Below, piece by piece: positions 7,892 to 19,000 of a stretch of DNA of 64,000 nt. Source of the DNA: Neoroseomonas eburnea (GTDB taxonomy: Bacteria; Pseudomonadota; Alphaproteobacteria; Acetobacterales; Acetobacteraceae); NCBI RefSeq assembly GCF_018129005.1, contig NZ_JAAEDL010000010.1, forward strand, positions 62,001-126,000, in the 5' to 3' direction. The position numbers were made by a program, and so were the translations under genes. The notes under the pieces are model-generated. The model was not told the DNA's origin and made no database searches. It worked only from the letters and a program-made list of their open reading frames with translations. Each line of letters starts with the position of its first letter. The first letter of the stretch is position 1.

Positions 7892-8055
7892 GCCCCGTGG
7901 TGCCTGTCCCCGTCCGGTGCCGCCGCGCCACCCGTCTGTGCGCGCCCGAACTATCCGCTGCGCCGCACGAAAATGCGAGGGTTTGGCGGCCCGGGGCCCC
8001 CGGCCCCTGCCAAGGCGGCGGCAAACGATCTACCCTGCGTGCCGGAGGTGAACTG
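7892..8055. promoter_or_regulatory. Divergent promoter region, regulator / maeB
   Basis: 164 bases between the minus-strand HTH-TolB-TPR gene and maeB. The maeB ribosome site GGAGGTG is seven bases before its ATG. No clear sigma-70 boxes could be read in this GC-rich stretch; a local GGCCCGGGGCC palindrome is present near 7990. Confidence 0.35.
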
Positions 8056-10329
<2,274 letters not shown>

Positions 10330-10779
10330 GGCGGCCCGGGGGCTTGGTCCGGCAGGTGCGCCGGTCCATAAGCGCGAAGATCGGAAGCGGAAAGGGGTTT
10401 TGCCCCTCTCCGGACCTCTCCCCGCCAATGGCCCTGTGGCCTTTGGAAACCGGGCTCGGCGCCGCGCCACAAGCTTGGGACCGGACGGTTCAGGCGCATC
10501 CTGCGCCGCGGGATCGTGAATTCGGGTGCCGGGCGCCAGTTCGCCGTGGTCCGGGGGCCCGCGGGCCCCGGGCGGGGTGGTTTGGAGAGGCAGCGTCCCT
10601 CCAATCTTCGCACCTCCGAGGCGCAGCCCGTCTCCAATCAACAGCGCCAGAAGTCAGCACGCATGGCGCGCCGCCCTTCTCGGGCTTACCCCGTCGGGCA
10701 TCCCACGGCCGATGCAGCGCATGGGCAACCAGGACCCATTGGCCGTCAGGCCGTTCGAAGCCGAGTTGCGCGCCGAGTG
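10330..10779. other. Repeat-rich intergenic stretch after maeB
   Basis: 450 bases with no recognised gene. It contains a family-3 hairpin arm (listed separately) and a strong GGGGGCCC/GGGCCCC palindrome near 10552-10571. Further on, GGCCGTCAGGCCGTTCG and similar GC-rich sequence has no protein-like frame. Its job is probably termination of maeB and of the convergent small gene. Confidence 0.55.
10391..10452 (+). repeat. Family-3 hairpin arm (GGCCTTTGG type)
   Basis: AAGGGGTTTTGCCCCTCTC followed by CCCCGCCAATGGCC-CTGT-GGCCTTTGGAAACC: two consecutive hairpins in the order seen at 22.7, 53.6 and 56.9 kb. The first pairs GGGG with CCCC around TTTTG. The second pairs CCAATGGCC with GGCCTTTGG imperfectly. 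Confidence 0.7.
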
Positions 10780-10923
10780 TCAGGTCCGCGCGGGCAGGGG
10801 CCGCGCGGCGCGGCTGATTTCCGCCAGCAGCGTCCAGACGCGGTCGGCATCCATCCGCACCTCCGGGTCGTTCAACAGCCGGTCCAGTTCGGTCATTCGT
10901 CGCTCGAGATCAGCGGTCGACAT
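10780..10923 (-). CDS. Small hypothetical protein (47 residues)
   Basis: A short acidic/basic helical protein, MSTADLERRMTEL at its start, with heptad-like leucines (DRLLNDPEVR, VWTLLAEI), so a single amphipathic helix or small coiled coil is likely. It is not recognised. Support comes from a strong GAGGAGAG ribosome site five bases before ATG and from protein-like composition unlike the surrounding GC-rich non-coding DNA. It lies 100 bases from the end of the lipoprotein protease gene on the same strand and could be cotranscribed with it. Confidence 0.6.
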   Translation of the reverse strand: MSTADLERRMTELDRLLNDPEVRMDADRVWTLLAEISRAARPLPART

Positions 10924-11023
10924 GGGACTCTCCTCGTCCGCGCCAGGATCCGAATGTCGCCGAGGAAAGCGTCGGAAACGTGAAGAGGCTGCGGCAGCCC
11001 GCGGGCGCGCGCAGCGACGGGGG

Positions 11024-11956
11024 CTACCCGCGGCAGAGCACCTGGAAGACCGCCGGGGCCACCGCCGCCGAAACCGCCCGTGCGCCGGTGCCCCCGGCAG
11101 TGCGGCTGCGTTCGGGCTGCACCCCCTGCTCGACCAGGAAGCGCTCCACCTCCGAGGCTCGGATGGCGAAGTTGATGCCCTGCGGCAGGCTGCCGGTGGC
11201 GCGCAGCACGGCAAGGTCGTTCAGCCGCCCCACCGCCACGCCGAGCAGCATCCCGGCATCGTCCACCGCCGGCCCACCGGAATTCCCCGGCTGCACCGCG
11301 GCGTTCATCTGGAAGCGTGAGGCATCGCCCCCCGGCCCCACCAGGCCGGTCACGATGCCGTTGGTCACGTTGATGCCCGTCCCGAGTGCCTGGCCATAGG
11401 GGAAACCGAAGACCAGGACGGTCTCGCCGAGATCCACCGCGGTCTGGCTGCGGAACGGCACCACCGATTCGAAGCGCCGCCCGGTGTCGATCAGCGCCAG
11501 GTCGCGCCGGCGATCGGCGGCGATCACGCGGACCCGGCGGCCGCGCTCATCCACCACCGTGCTGCAGCCCTGCACGACATGGGCATTGGTCACGGCCAAG
11601 CCGTTCGTCGTCACCGCGAAGGCCGAGCCGCTGCCGATCGGCCGGCCGGCGCGGCGCGGCGCCGCCGGCGCATCCTCGGCGACCGAATCACCGCCCGGCG
11701 CGGGCTTGCCCGTGGCGCCTGGCGTCCCGGGCGGCGCCGCAGCGGCCGGCGGTTCGGTCGCGGTTCCGTCGGGGCCGACGCGCACGGCCCGCCCGTCCGG
11801 CAGGCGGATGTAGCGCGCGACCGGTGTGGAACCGCCGCCATAGTCGGTGACCATGGTGCCCTGATCCGCGCTTGGCGGCGGGGCCTCCGCCGGCGAGGGG
11901 ATGGGCTCCGCGCAACCGGCGGCGAACAGCAACAGCAGGGGGATCGCGATGCGCAT
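11024..11956 (-). CDS. Trypsin-like serine protease, predicted lipoprotein
   Basis: Periplasmic endopeptidase of the DegP/S1C-like trypsin fold, 310 residues from the chosen start. A very short lipoprotein signal has lipobox AAGC (Cys15). A Pro/Ala/Gly-rich linker runs to about residue 100. The catalytic triad is complete: His126 in TNAHVVQGC, Asp152 in RRRDLALID and Ser226 in QPGNSGGP. No PDZ domain follows, unlike DegP/DegQ. In-frame starts 3 and 9 codons upstream are possible; none has a good ribosome site, and translation may depend on the HMG-CoA lyase gene 50 bases upstream. Envelope protein quality control is inferred. Confidence 0.9.
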   Translation of the reverse strand: MRIAIPLLLLFAAGCAEPIPSPAEAPPPSADQGTMVTDYGGGSTPVARYIRLPDGRAVRVGPDGTATEPPAAAAPPGTPGATGKPAPGGDSVAEDAPAAPRRAGRPIGSGSAFAVTTNGLAVTNAHVVQGCSTVVDERGRRVRVIAADRRRDLALIDTGRRFESVVPFRSQTAVDLGETVLVFGFPYGQALGTGINVTNGIVTGLVGPGGDASRFQMNAAVQPGNSGGPAVDDAGMLLGVAVGRLNDLAVLRATGSLPQGINFAIRASEVERFLVEQGVQPERSRTAGGTGARAVSAAVAPAVFQVLCRG

Positions 11957-12008
11957 GCTCACCATCAGATTGGGTTGCCGCATCGCCCGCGGAAGGGCAC
12001 CTGCGGGG

Positions 12009-12911
12009 TCACGCCGCCTGTCGTGCCGCCGGCACCGCGCGCATCCGCCCGCCCGGCACCGCGCCCGGGATGGCGGCAGCCATGTCGGCGGCGACCAGCA
12101 GCCTGTTCCACTCCACACCGGTCTGCACGCCCATGCGGCGGAACATCCACACCACGTCCTCCGTCGCCACATTGCCCGTCGCGCCCGGCGCGAAGGGGCA
12201 GCCGCCGATGCCGCCGGCGGCGGAATCGAACACCCGGCAGCCGGCTTCCCAGGCGGCTGCGACGTTGGCGACGCCCATGCCGTAGGTGTCATGGCCGTGG
12301 AAGGCGAAGCGGTCGCCCCACGCGCCGATGGCGTGGCGGAAGATACGGCCGACCTGGTCGGGGCTCGCATTGCCGGTGGTGTCGGCGAGCGCGATCTCCA
12401 TCTCCGGGTCCAGGGCGACGATGCGTTCCACCCATTCCAGCGCCTCGGCTTCCGGCACCACGCCGTCGAAGGGGCAATGGAAGACGCAGGACAGGTTGAA
12501 GCGGATCTTCGTCCCCTTCGGCGTGTCCTTCACCAGCGTGGCCAACTCGGCGAAGGATTCCTCCCGCGTGCGGTTGAGGTTCGCCCTGTTGTGGCCCGCC
12601 GTCGCCGACATGAAGAATCCGAGGCGGTCGGCGCCATGCGCGATGGCCGTGTCGAAGCCGCGACGGTTCGGCACCAGCACGGTGGATTCCAGGCCCGGCA
12701 TCCGCTTGCACGCAGCGAGCACGGCCTCGGTTCCCGCCATCTGCGGGATGGCCTTGGGGGAGACGAAGGAACCGACCTCCATGCGCCGCAACCCGGCATC
12801 GTAGCACGCCCGGATCAGCGCGATCTTCGCTTCGGTCGTCACCAAGGCGCCGGTGATGGACTGGATGCCGTCGCGCGGGGCGACCTCACTGATGATGGCG
12901 GTCTCGGGCAT
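12009..12911 (-). CDS. Hydroxymethylglutaryl-CoA lyase family protein
   Basis: Cleaves HMG-CoA to acetoacetate and acetyl-CoA in leucine/ketone-body catabolism; paralogues act on related 3-hydroxy-3-methyl acyl-CoAs. It has 300 residues, the usual length. Present are EVAPRDGIQ (9-17, Arg13/Asp14), the metal-binding HGHD (205-208) and the family signature GGIGGCPFAPGATGNVATED (233-252) with active-site Cys238. The ribosome site GGAGAGAG sits just before ATG. The upstream neighbour is a GST (71-base gap) and the downstream one the lipoprotein protease. No leucine-degradation genes (liu) are adjacent, so the exact substrate is not certain. Confidence 0.93.
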   Translation of the reverse strand: MPETAIISEVAPRDGIQSITGALVTTEAKIALIRACYDAGLRRMEVGSFVSPKAIPQMAGTEAVLAACKRMPGLESTVLVPNRRGFDTAIAHGADRLGFFMSATAGHNRANLNRTREESFAELATLVKDTPKGTKIRFNLSCVFHCPFDGVVPEAEALEWVERIVALDPEMEIALADTTGNASPDQVGRIFRHAIGAWGDRFAFHGHDTYGMGVANVAAAWEAGCRVFDSAAGGIGGCPFAPGATGNVATEDVVWMFRRMGVQTGVEWNRLLVAADMAAAIPGAVPGGRMRAVPAARQAA

Positions 12912-12982
12912 GTCTCTCTCCGCACGATGTCTTTGCGGAAGGGTGTAGTCCCCCGGCGGGGCCGGGGGCAATTCCGCGGGGT

Positions 12983-13630
12983 TCAGCCGTGCGGCGGCGT
13001 GCGCGGGCCGGGCAGCAGCTCGTAGGGCGCGCGCCAGCCGGGCAGGGCGCGCATCCGCCCGATCCAGGCGGACACCGCCGGATAGCGTGCCGCGAGCCCG
13101 AGCGGCCATTCCGCTTCCGGATAGTGCAGGTAGCCGTTCATCGAGATGTCCGCGATGGTCGGCCGCGTCCCGGTGATGAAGGCATGGCGTTCGAGCTGCT
13201 TCTCGGCGACCGCGAAGGCCGCCTCCACCCGCGCGCGGAAGAAGGCGACCACCGCCGGGTCGGGATCCTTGGCCCAGCCGAGCAGGAAGCGCCAGGTCGC
13301 GAGGTAGGAGGTGAACTTGTGGTTGTCGAAGAGGATCCAGCGCAGGATCTCTCGCCCTTCCGCCGGGTCGGCGGGAGCGAACTGTCCGGTGCGTTCCGCC
13401 AGATGGTGCAGGATGACGCCGGATTGGGAGAGCACGAGGCCGCCATCCTCGAGCACCGGCACCTCGCCCATCACCGAGACGCCTTCGCGCCATTCCGGCG
13501 TGCGCGTCTGCCCCGTGGCGAAATAGTCCACCCAGACGCCGCGCCACGGCGTGCCGGTGAGCGCGAGCATCAGCGCCGCCTTGTAGCAGCCGCCGGATTC
13601 CGGAAAGCAGTGCAGGATCATCTCGTTCAT
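12983..13630 (-). CDS. Glutathione S-transferase family protein
   Basis: 215 residues from MNEMILHCF. The thioredoxin-like N-terminal domain has an EVPVLEDGGLVLSQSGVI GSH-binding segment. The C-terminal helical domain has the PTIADISMNGYL motif (N-capping Asp of the GST fold). An AGGA site is eight bases before the chosen ATG, while an ATG three codons earlier has none. First gene of a probable GST - HMG-CoA lyase - protease run. Substrate unknown; not closely similar to the GST at 4.4-5.1 kb. Confidence 0.9.
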   Translation of the reverse strand: MNEMILHCFPESGGCYKAALMLALTGTPWRGVWVDYFATGQTRTPEWREGVSVMGEVPVLEDGGLVLSQSGVILHHLAERTGQFAPADPAEGREILRWILFDNHKFTSYLATWRFLLGWAKDPDPAVVAFFRARVEAAFAVAEKQLERHAFITGTRPTIADISMNGYLHYPEAEWPLGLAARYPAVSAWIGRMRALPGWRAPYELLPGPRTPPHG

Positions 13631-13664
13631 GCCGCGCATCCTGGCGCGACCGGGGGCGCCAAGG

Positions 13665-14996
13665 CTATGCCGGATCGGACAAGGCTGCCGCGAGGGCCGC
13701 GAAAGCCTGGTCCGGGTCGCTCGTCTCCCCCTTCGGCTGCGTCAGCACCTGCTCGATCGCCGGGGCGAGGCGCACCGCGGCGTCGGCCTCCGGGTCGTTG
13801 CCCGGCCGATAGGCGCCGAGACGCACCAGATCCTTCACCTCCCCATAGGTCGAGAGCAGCCGCCGCGCCTCGGCCACCAGCGGCCGCTCATGCGGGTCGA
13901 GCACCGCCGGCGCGGTGCGGGAGAGCGAGCGCAGCACGTCGACCGGCGGATACCGGCCGCCTTCCGCGATGCGGCGGTCCAGCACGACATGCCCGTCGAG
14001 GATGCCGCGCACCGCATCCGCCACCGGCTCGTCATGGTCGTCGCCTTCGACCAGCACGGTGAACAGCGCGGTGACGGCGCCCGTGCAGCCTTCCTCCCCG
14101 GGGCCCGCGCGTTCCAGCAGCCGCGGCAACTCGGTGAAGACCGAGGGCGGATAGCCGCGCGTGGCCGGAGGTTCGCGCACCGCCAGGCCGATCTCGCGCA
14201 GGGCGAGGGCGAAGCGTGTCACGCTGTCCATCAGCAGCAGCACCTGGCGGCCCTGGTCGCGGAAATGCTCGGCGACGGTCATGGCGGCGTAGGCGGCTTC
14301 CCGCCGCACCGGCGCGGCGGTGTCGGAGGTGGCGCAGATGACGACGGACTTCGCCAGGCGTTCCGGGCCGAGGTCGTCCTCGATGAATTCGCGCAGCTCG
14401 CGGCCGCGCTCGCCGACCAGCGCGAAGACGATGACATCCGCCGCGACGCCGCCCGCCAGCATCGCCATCAGCGTTGATTTCCCAACGCCCGAGGCCGCGA
14501 ACAATCCCAGCCGCTGCCCCTGCCGCACCGGGGCGAAGAGGTCGAGCGCCCGCACGCCGAGCGCCATGCGCGGTCCGAGCCGCGCGCGGCGCCCGGCTGG
14601 CGGCGCCGGCGCGTGGGTCGGCCGCGGTTGTGCACCGGGCGCGGGCGGCGGCCTGCCGTCCATCGGCTGGCCCATCGGGTCCAGCACGCGGCCGAGCCAG
14701 GAGTCGGAGACGGCGAGCGCCGGCCGCGGCGCCAGCACCGCGCGCGCGCCGGCGGACAGGCCGGTCAGCGGGCCGAGCGCGATCGCCTCCGCCCTGCCAT
14801 CCCGGAAGGCGGCGATCTCCGCCAGCACCGGCAGGCCGCCGGGGGGTTCCAGCCGTACCCGGTCGCCGATCGCCGCGAGCGGCCCGAAGCCCTCAAGCGT
14901 GACCGCGAGCCCACCGAGGCCAATGACGCTGCCGCGCACCGATTCGCGCGGAAGGAGGTCGAGCGCGGCAGCGGTGGCGACGAGGTCGGGACGCAT
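13665..14996 (-). CDS. fliI: Flagellum-specific / type III secretion-type ATPase
   Basis: FliI energises export of flagellar axial proteins; it is an F1-ATPase beta-like hexamer. 443 residues, full length: Walker A ASGVGKST (168-175), ALVGERGRELREF, Walker B VLLLMDS (252-258), and the family stretch GYPPSVFTELPRLLERAG. A Pro/Ala-rich insert at about 115-138 (PAPGAQPRPTHAPAPPAG) before the catalytic domain is unusual. The gene stands alone: no fliH, fliJ or other flagellar gene is in the window. GTG or ATG at the start cannot be separated (GTGATG); ATG was chosen. T3SS ATPase is the alternative, but no secretion genes are nearby. Confidence 0.9.
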   Translation of the reverse strand: MRPDLVATAAALDLLPRESVRGSVIGLGGLAVTLEGFGPLAAIGDRVRLEPPGGLPVLAEIAAFRDGRAEAIALGPLTGLSAGARAVLAPRPALAVSDSWLGRVLDPMGQPMDGRPPPAPGAQPRPTHAPAPPAGRRARLGPRMALGVRALDLFAPVRQGQRLGLFAASGVGKSTLMAMLAGGVAADVIVFALVGERGRELREFIEDDLGPERLAKSVVICATSDTAAPVRREAAYAAMTVAEHFRDQGRQVLLLMDSVTRFALALREIGLAVREPPATRGYPPSVFTELPRLLERAGPGEEGCTGAVTALFTVLVEGDDHDEPVADAVRGILDGHVVLDRRIAEGGRYPPVDVLRSLSRTAPAVLDPHERPLVAEARRLLSTYGEVKDLVRLGAYRPGNDPEADAAVRLAPAIEQVLTQPKGETSDPDQAFAALAAALSDPA

Positions 14997-15252
14997 CACC
15001 GCATTGTGCGGCGGCCGGCCTTGGCGCGGGGTTAAGCCGGATCCGGGGGGCGTCCCGCGCCTCTGTCCGCCAGGTCCTACGGCAACCGCTCCGGCGCGCC
15101 ACTCCTGCGAGCTCCTTCACCCGGTCCGGGCGGTCCATCGGATCGGGATCTGTCCGCACCCTCGATCAGCTCCGGGTGCCGAGGGCCTCTCGGCCGCTGG
15201 ATTCCCGCGGCTGATGGTTCGCAATCGCAACGGGATGCCAGGCGGCGTGAGG
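14997..15252. other. Intergenic stretch upstream of fliI
   Basis: 256 bases between the fliI start and the 108-bp repeat. Nothing coding was recognised. It must contain the fliI promoter; clear boxes are not visible. Several GATCGGGATC-like and GCTCCGG-like palindromic fragments are reminiscent of the adjacent repeat. Confidence 0.4.
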
Positions 15253-15360
15253 CTAGAGCAGATCCCGATCAGGTGGAATCACCTGATCAGGCAAAGATGC
15301 TCGCGAAAACAAGAGGCTGGAGCGGTTGCCGTGAGCCAAGGCGAACGGAAGCCGCTCTAG
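15253..15360 (+). repeat. 108-bp terminal-inverted-repeat element, copy A
   Basis: The best preserved of five copies. The ends are a perfect inverted pair CTAGAGC / GCTCTAG. Fifteen bases in, GATCAGGTG and CACCTGATC form a perfect 9-bp stem with loop GAAT (15267-15288). A conserved core AAGATGCTCGCGAAAACAAG and a distal block GCGAACGGAAGCC follow. It carries no gene. It resembles RIME/MITE-type intergenic repeats in size and design; homology to those is not claimed. Confidence 0.88.
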
Positions 15361-15399
15361 GGGCGGGGCTCCACTCGAAAGGTGGGGCGGCGCCCATCT

Positions 15400-15972
15400 C
15401 TACCCCTGCGCCTCCTCCGCCAGCCGGGCGAGCGCGGCGCGGTAGGTCTCGTCGAACAGCGTGTCGAGCGCCGGGTTCACCCCCTTGCAGCCCGCCGCGA
15501 CGCGTCCGGCCCAGCCGACATACTCGGTCCGCCGCGCGTGGTTCCAATTGGCCGGCGGGCTGTCCGCGATGGCGCGCAGATTGGCGATCTTGTCCGCCAG
15601 CTTGAGCTGCTTCGCCGCGTCGGAGGTCTTCGGGGCGTGGGAGATCTGCAGCGCCTTGCGCATCTCCTTGGGCAAGGACTTGTCGTCGGTGGCCTCGGCG
15701 ACGATGTCGGCGATCCTCTCGCCGAAGGCCGCGACCAGGTCGGCATGGGTCGCCTCGGTATCCTCGACGGTGTCGTGCAGCAGCCCGGCGATCACCGCAT
15801 CCTCCGGCGCGCCGTGCTCGGCGAGCAGGGCCGCGACTTCGATGACGTGGTTGACGTAGGGCTCGGCGGCGGCGCCCTTGCGGGTCTGGCCGGCGTGGGC
15901 GCGGGCGGCGAAGAGCGTCGCGCGCAGCAGGCGCGCGGCAGGGTCCGATCTGGCTTCCATCCTGGCTCTCAT
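15400..15972 (-). CDS. Stand-alone HD-domain hydrolase, MESH1/SpoT-hydrolase-like
   Basis: 190 residues, the size of small alarmone hydrolases. It shows the Rel/SpoT HD-hydrolase motifs in order: ARAHAGQTRKG (24-33), PYVNH (38-42), GLLHDTVEDT (63-72; His66/Asp67), FGERIADIVAEATDD (83-97) and KLADKIANLRAI. The synthetase, TGS and ACT domains of RelA/SpoT are absent. Family knowledge points to Mn-dependent removal of the 3' pyrophosphate of (p)ppGpp, or to NADPH 2'-phosphatase activity as in MESH1. It starts 49 bases after addA on the same strand, so it may be read from the addBA operon. Two starts are possible, four codons apart. Confidence 0.85.
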   Translation of the reverse strand: MRARMEARSDPAARLLRATLFAARAHAGQTRKGAAAEPYVNHVIEVAALLAEHGAPEDAVIAGLLHDTVEDTEATHADLVAAFGERIADIVAEATDDKSLPKEMRKALQISHAPKTSDAAKQLKLADKIANLRAIADSPPANWNHARRTEYVGWAGRVAAGCKGVNPALDTLFDETYRAALARLAEEAQG

Positions 15973-16021
15973 TGAGGGGCTTGCGCCCTCCGGCGCAAGA
16001 GGCCGAGGACGCAGGCCCGCT

Positions 16022-19000
16022 TCACGCCTGCGGCGCGTGCGGGTCGAGCACCGCATCCGGCAGCGCCATGACCCGCGCGCCATAGGTCCAGACGAGGGCG
16101 CAATCCACCCGCCGGCCGGGGAAGGCGGCGCGCAGCAGGGCGCGATAGGCCGCCATCTGCCGCAGGTAGAGCGGCGCCACCTTGGCCAGGTCCGTCGGCG
16201 GCGGGCGGTTGGTCTTGTAGTCCAGCACCAGCACGCGGTCGGGCTCGACCAGCAGGCGGTCCACCTGACCGGCGATCAGCCGCCCGCCGACGCGCCCGGC
16301 GAGCGGCGCCTCGGCCAGGCTGCCGGGTCCGAGCGCGGCGGCAACCAGCGGCTCGCGCAGCAGCGCCGCCACTTCCTCCAGCACGGCCGCCTGTTCCCCC
16401 GCGTCCAGGCCATGGCCCGGACGGGCGAGGAAGCGGCGCGCGACGTCGTCACGGTGCCCCGGAGGATGGTCGGGCAGGTGCTGGAGCAGCGCATGCACCA
16501 GCCGGCCGCGACGGAAGCGCAGGCCGCGCGGATCGTCGGAGGGGCGCGGCGGGGCGGCCGGGGTCTCCTCCTCACCGGGCAGGGCGGAGGGGGCGACGGC
16601 CCCTTCCGGTGCCTCGGGCGGTGCCGGGCGGCGCGCCCATTCGGGCAGGGCCGCAGCAGCCGCCGGCGCACGCGGCGGGTCCTCGGCCTTCGGCGCCGCC
16701 GCCTGTGCGCCGTCGAGGCGGCGCATGGTGGCCTCGGCCGGGAAGGGGTCGTGCGGGCCGTCGAAGGGGGACTCCGCGGCGCCGTCCAGGCGGGCGAAGC
16801 CCTGCTCCACCAGCCGGTACCAGCAGCCGGGCGGCACCTCCTTCTTGCCCTGCCAGCCGCAGACCACCAGCCGGTCCTCGGCGCGCGTCAGGGCGACGTA
16901 GAGCAGGCGGTGCTGTTCCTTCGCCTCGTTGTCGCGGTCCTGCTGGCGACGGGTGGCGAGGGCCGGGGCAGCGAAGCCTTCCTGCTTCGGCGCCCAGGCG
17001 GGCAGGTCGTCCTCGATCCAGCGCAGCGTCGCGCGGTCGGGCGGCGCGCCGGTGGTGTCGGGCAGGATGACGATCGGCGCCTGCAACCCCTTGGCGCCGT
17101 GCACGGTCATGATGCGCACGGCGTTGCCGGCGCCCTCCGCCTCGCGCTTCACCTCCGCGCCGCCGCCGCGCAGGCGGTGGACGAAGCCCTGCAGCGAGGG
17201 CGGGTGGGAGCGTTCGTGTTCCAGCGCGGCGGCGAGGAACTCGTCCATCGGGTCGGCCGCATCCGGGCCGAGCCGCGCCAGCATGCGCGCCCGCCCCGCG
17301 CGGCTGTCGAGCGGCCCCGGCCCGCCCAGCACCGCGGCGAAGAGCGCGTGCGGCGTTGCGAGGTCGGCCCGCCCCAGCAGCGCGGTGATCCAGCCGGCCA
17401 CGCGGCCGAGGCGCGATTCCGCCCCGCGATGCGCCGCCAGCGCCATCCACAGCGATGCGGTCCGCGGCTGGGCGAGGTCGTAGAGCTCCTCCTCCGACAG
17501 CCCTACCAGCGGAGATTTCAGCAGCGCGGCGAGGGAGAGGTCATCGTCGGGCAGCAGCAGCACGTCGGCGAGCGCGAGCAGGTCCTGCACCGCCACCTGT
17601 TCGGCCAGGACCATGCGATCGACGCCGCCGACCGGGATGCGCAGGTCCTTCAGCGCGCGCACCAGCGAGGCGACGAAGCCGCCGCGGGCACGCGTGCGCA
17701 CCAGCACCAGGATGTCGCCGGGCCGCACCGGGCGGCCGTTCGGCTGCTCGGCCTCACGGCCCTTCTCGACGCGTGCGGGCAGCGTCTCGTGGTCCAGCAT
17801 GTGGCGGATGCGCGCGGCGATCAGCGTCGCGAGGCGCTGCGCCGCGCCCTCGCCGTCGACCGGCGCATCGGGCGGCGCCCAGGCGGGCGGGGCCTCGGCC
17901 TCGGCCACCTGGAGCAGCGGCCAGAGCTCGACGCTGCCGGCCTGGCCGGCGCGGTCCGCGTAGTGGCGCAGCGTCGCACCGGGCTCGACCACACCCTCCC
18001 GCGCCGCGCCCTCGGCGAAGACCGCATCGACCAGCGCCAGCACCGGCGCGGTGGAACGGAAGGAGACGTCGAGCGGCACCGGCCGGAAATCGAGCCCCGC
18101 CTGCGGCACGACGGCGCCGTAATGCGTGCGCTCGCGGGAGAAGCCTTCCGCGTCGGCACCCTGGAAGCCGTAGATGGACTGCTTGACGTCGCCGACGGCG
18201 AAGATGGTGCGGCCCTGCTCGCGCGCGCCCTCGCCGGCAAAGAACTCGCCGGTCAGGGCACGCACGATGCCCCATTGGTCGGGGTTGGAATCCTGCGCCT
18301 CGTCCAGCAGCACGTGGTCCAGGCCGCCATCGAGCTTGAACAGCACCCAGGCGCTGCCGGGGTCCTCGAGCAGCCGCTGCGCGCCCGCGATCAGGTCGTC
18401 GTAGTCGAGCATGCCGGCGCGGTTCTTCGCTGCCTCGTAGCGCTTCAGCACCGGCGTGCCGATGGCGAGCAGCGCCATGGTGGCGGCGAGCACGCGGGTG
18501 GCGGCGCGGGCGTTCTCGACGCCGACGATGCGTTCCCCTTCATCCTGCATCGCGGCGAGGATCGTCGCGTAGTCGCCGGCGATGCGCTTGTCCCCGGTGA
18601 CCAGCGTCTTGCGCACGGTGTTGTCGCCGGTGACGAAGATGCGCCGCCATTCGTCCCAGCGGGCGATGCGTGCGTCCTGATCCGCCGTCAGCCAGGCGAT
18701 CATCGCGGCGGCGTTGCGCTGGTCGGTCTTCTCGTTGCCGCTGCGGCCGAGCGCGCGCGCGGCGGCGATGAGCGGTGCTTCCTCCAGCGCGCAGGCGGCC
18801 CGCAGCACGGCGTCCTCCGTCGCCTGGCCCACGCGCAGGCCGAGCGTGTGGGCGAGCGCGGCCTCGAATCCCGCCAGCCCTTGCCGGCTATCCACCGCCT
18901 TCAGCAGGCGGCCGCGTGACTGGGCCAGCGTGCCGAGCACCTCGGCGAAGCGGTCCGGCGGCACGAGCCGCGCGAGATGCGCCAGCGCCGCGCGGTCCGG

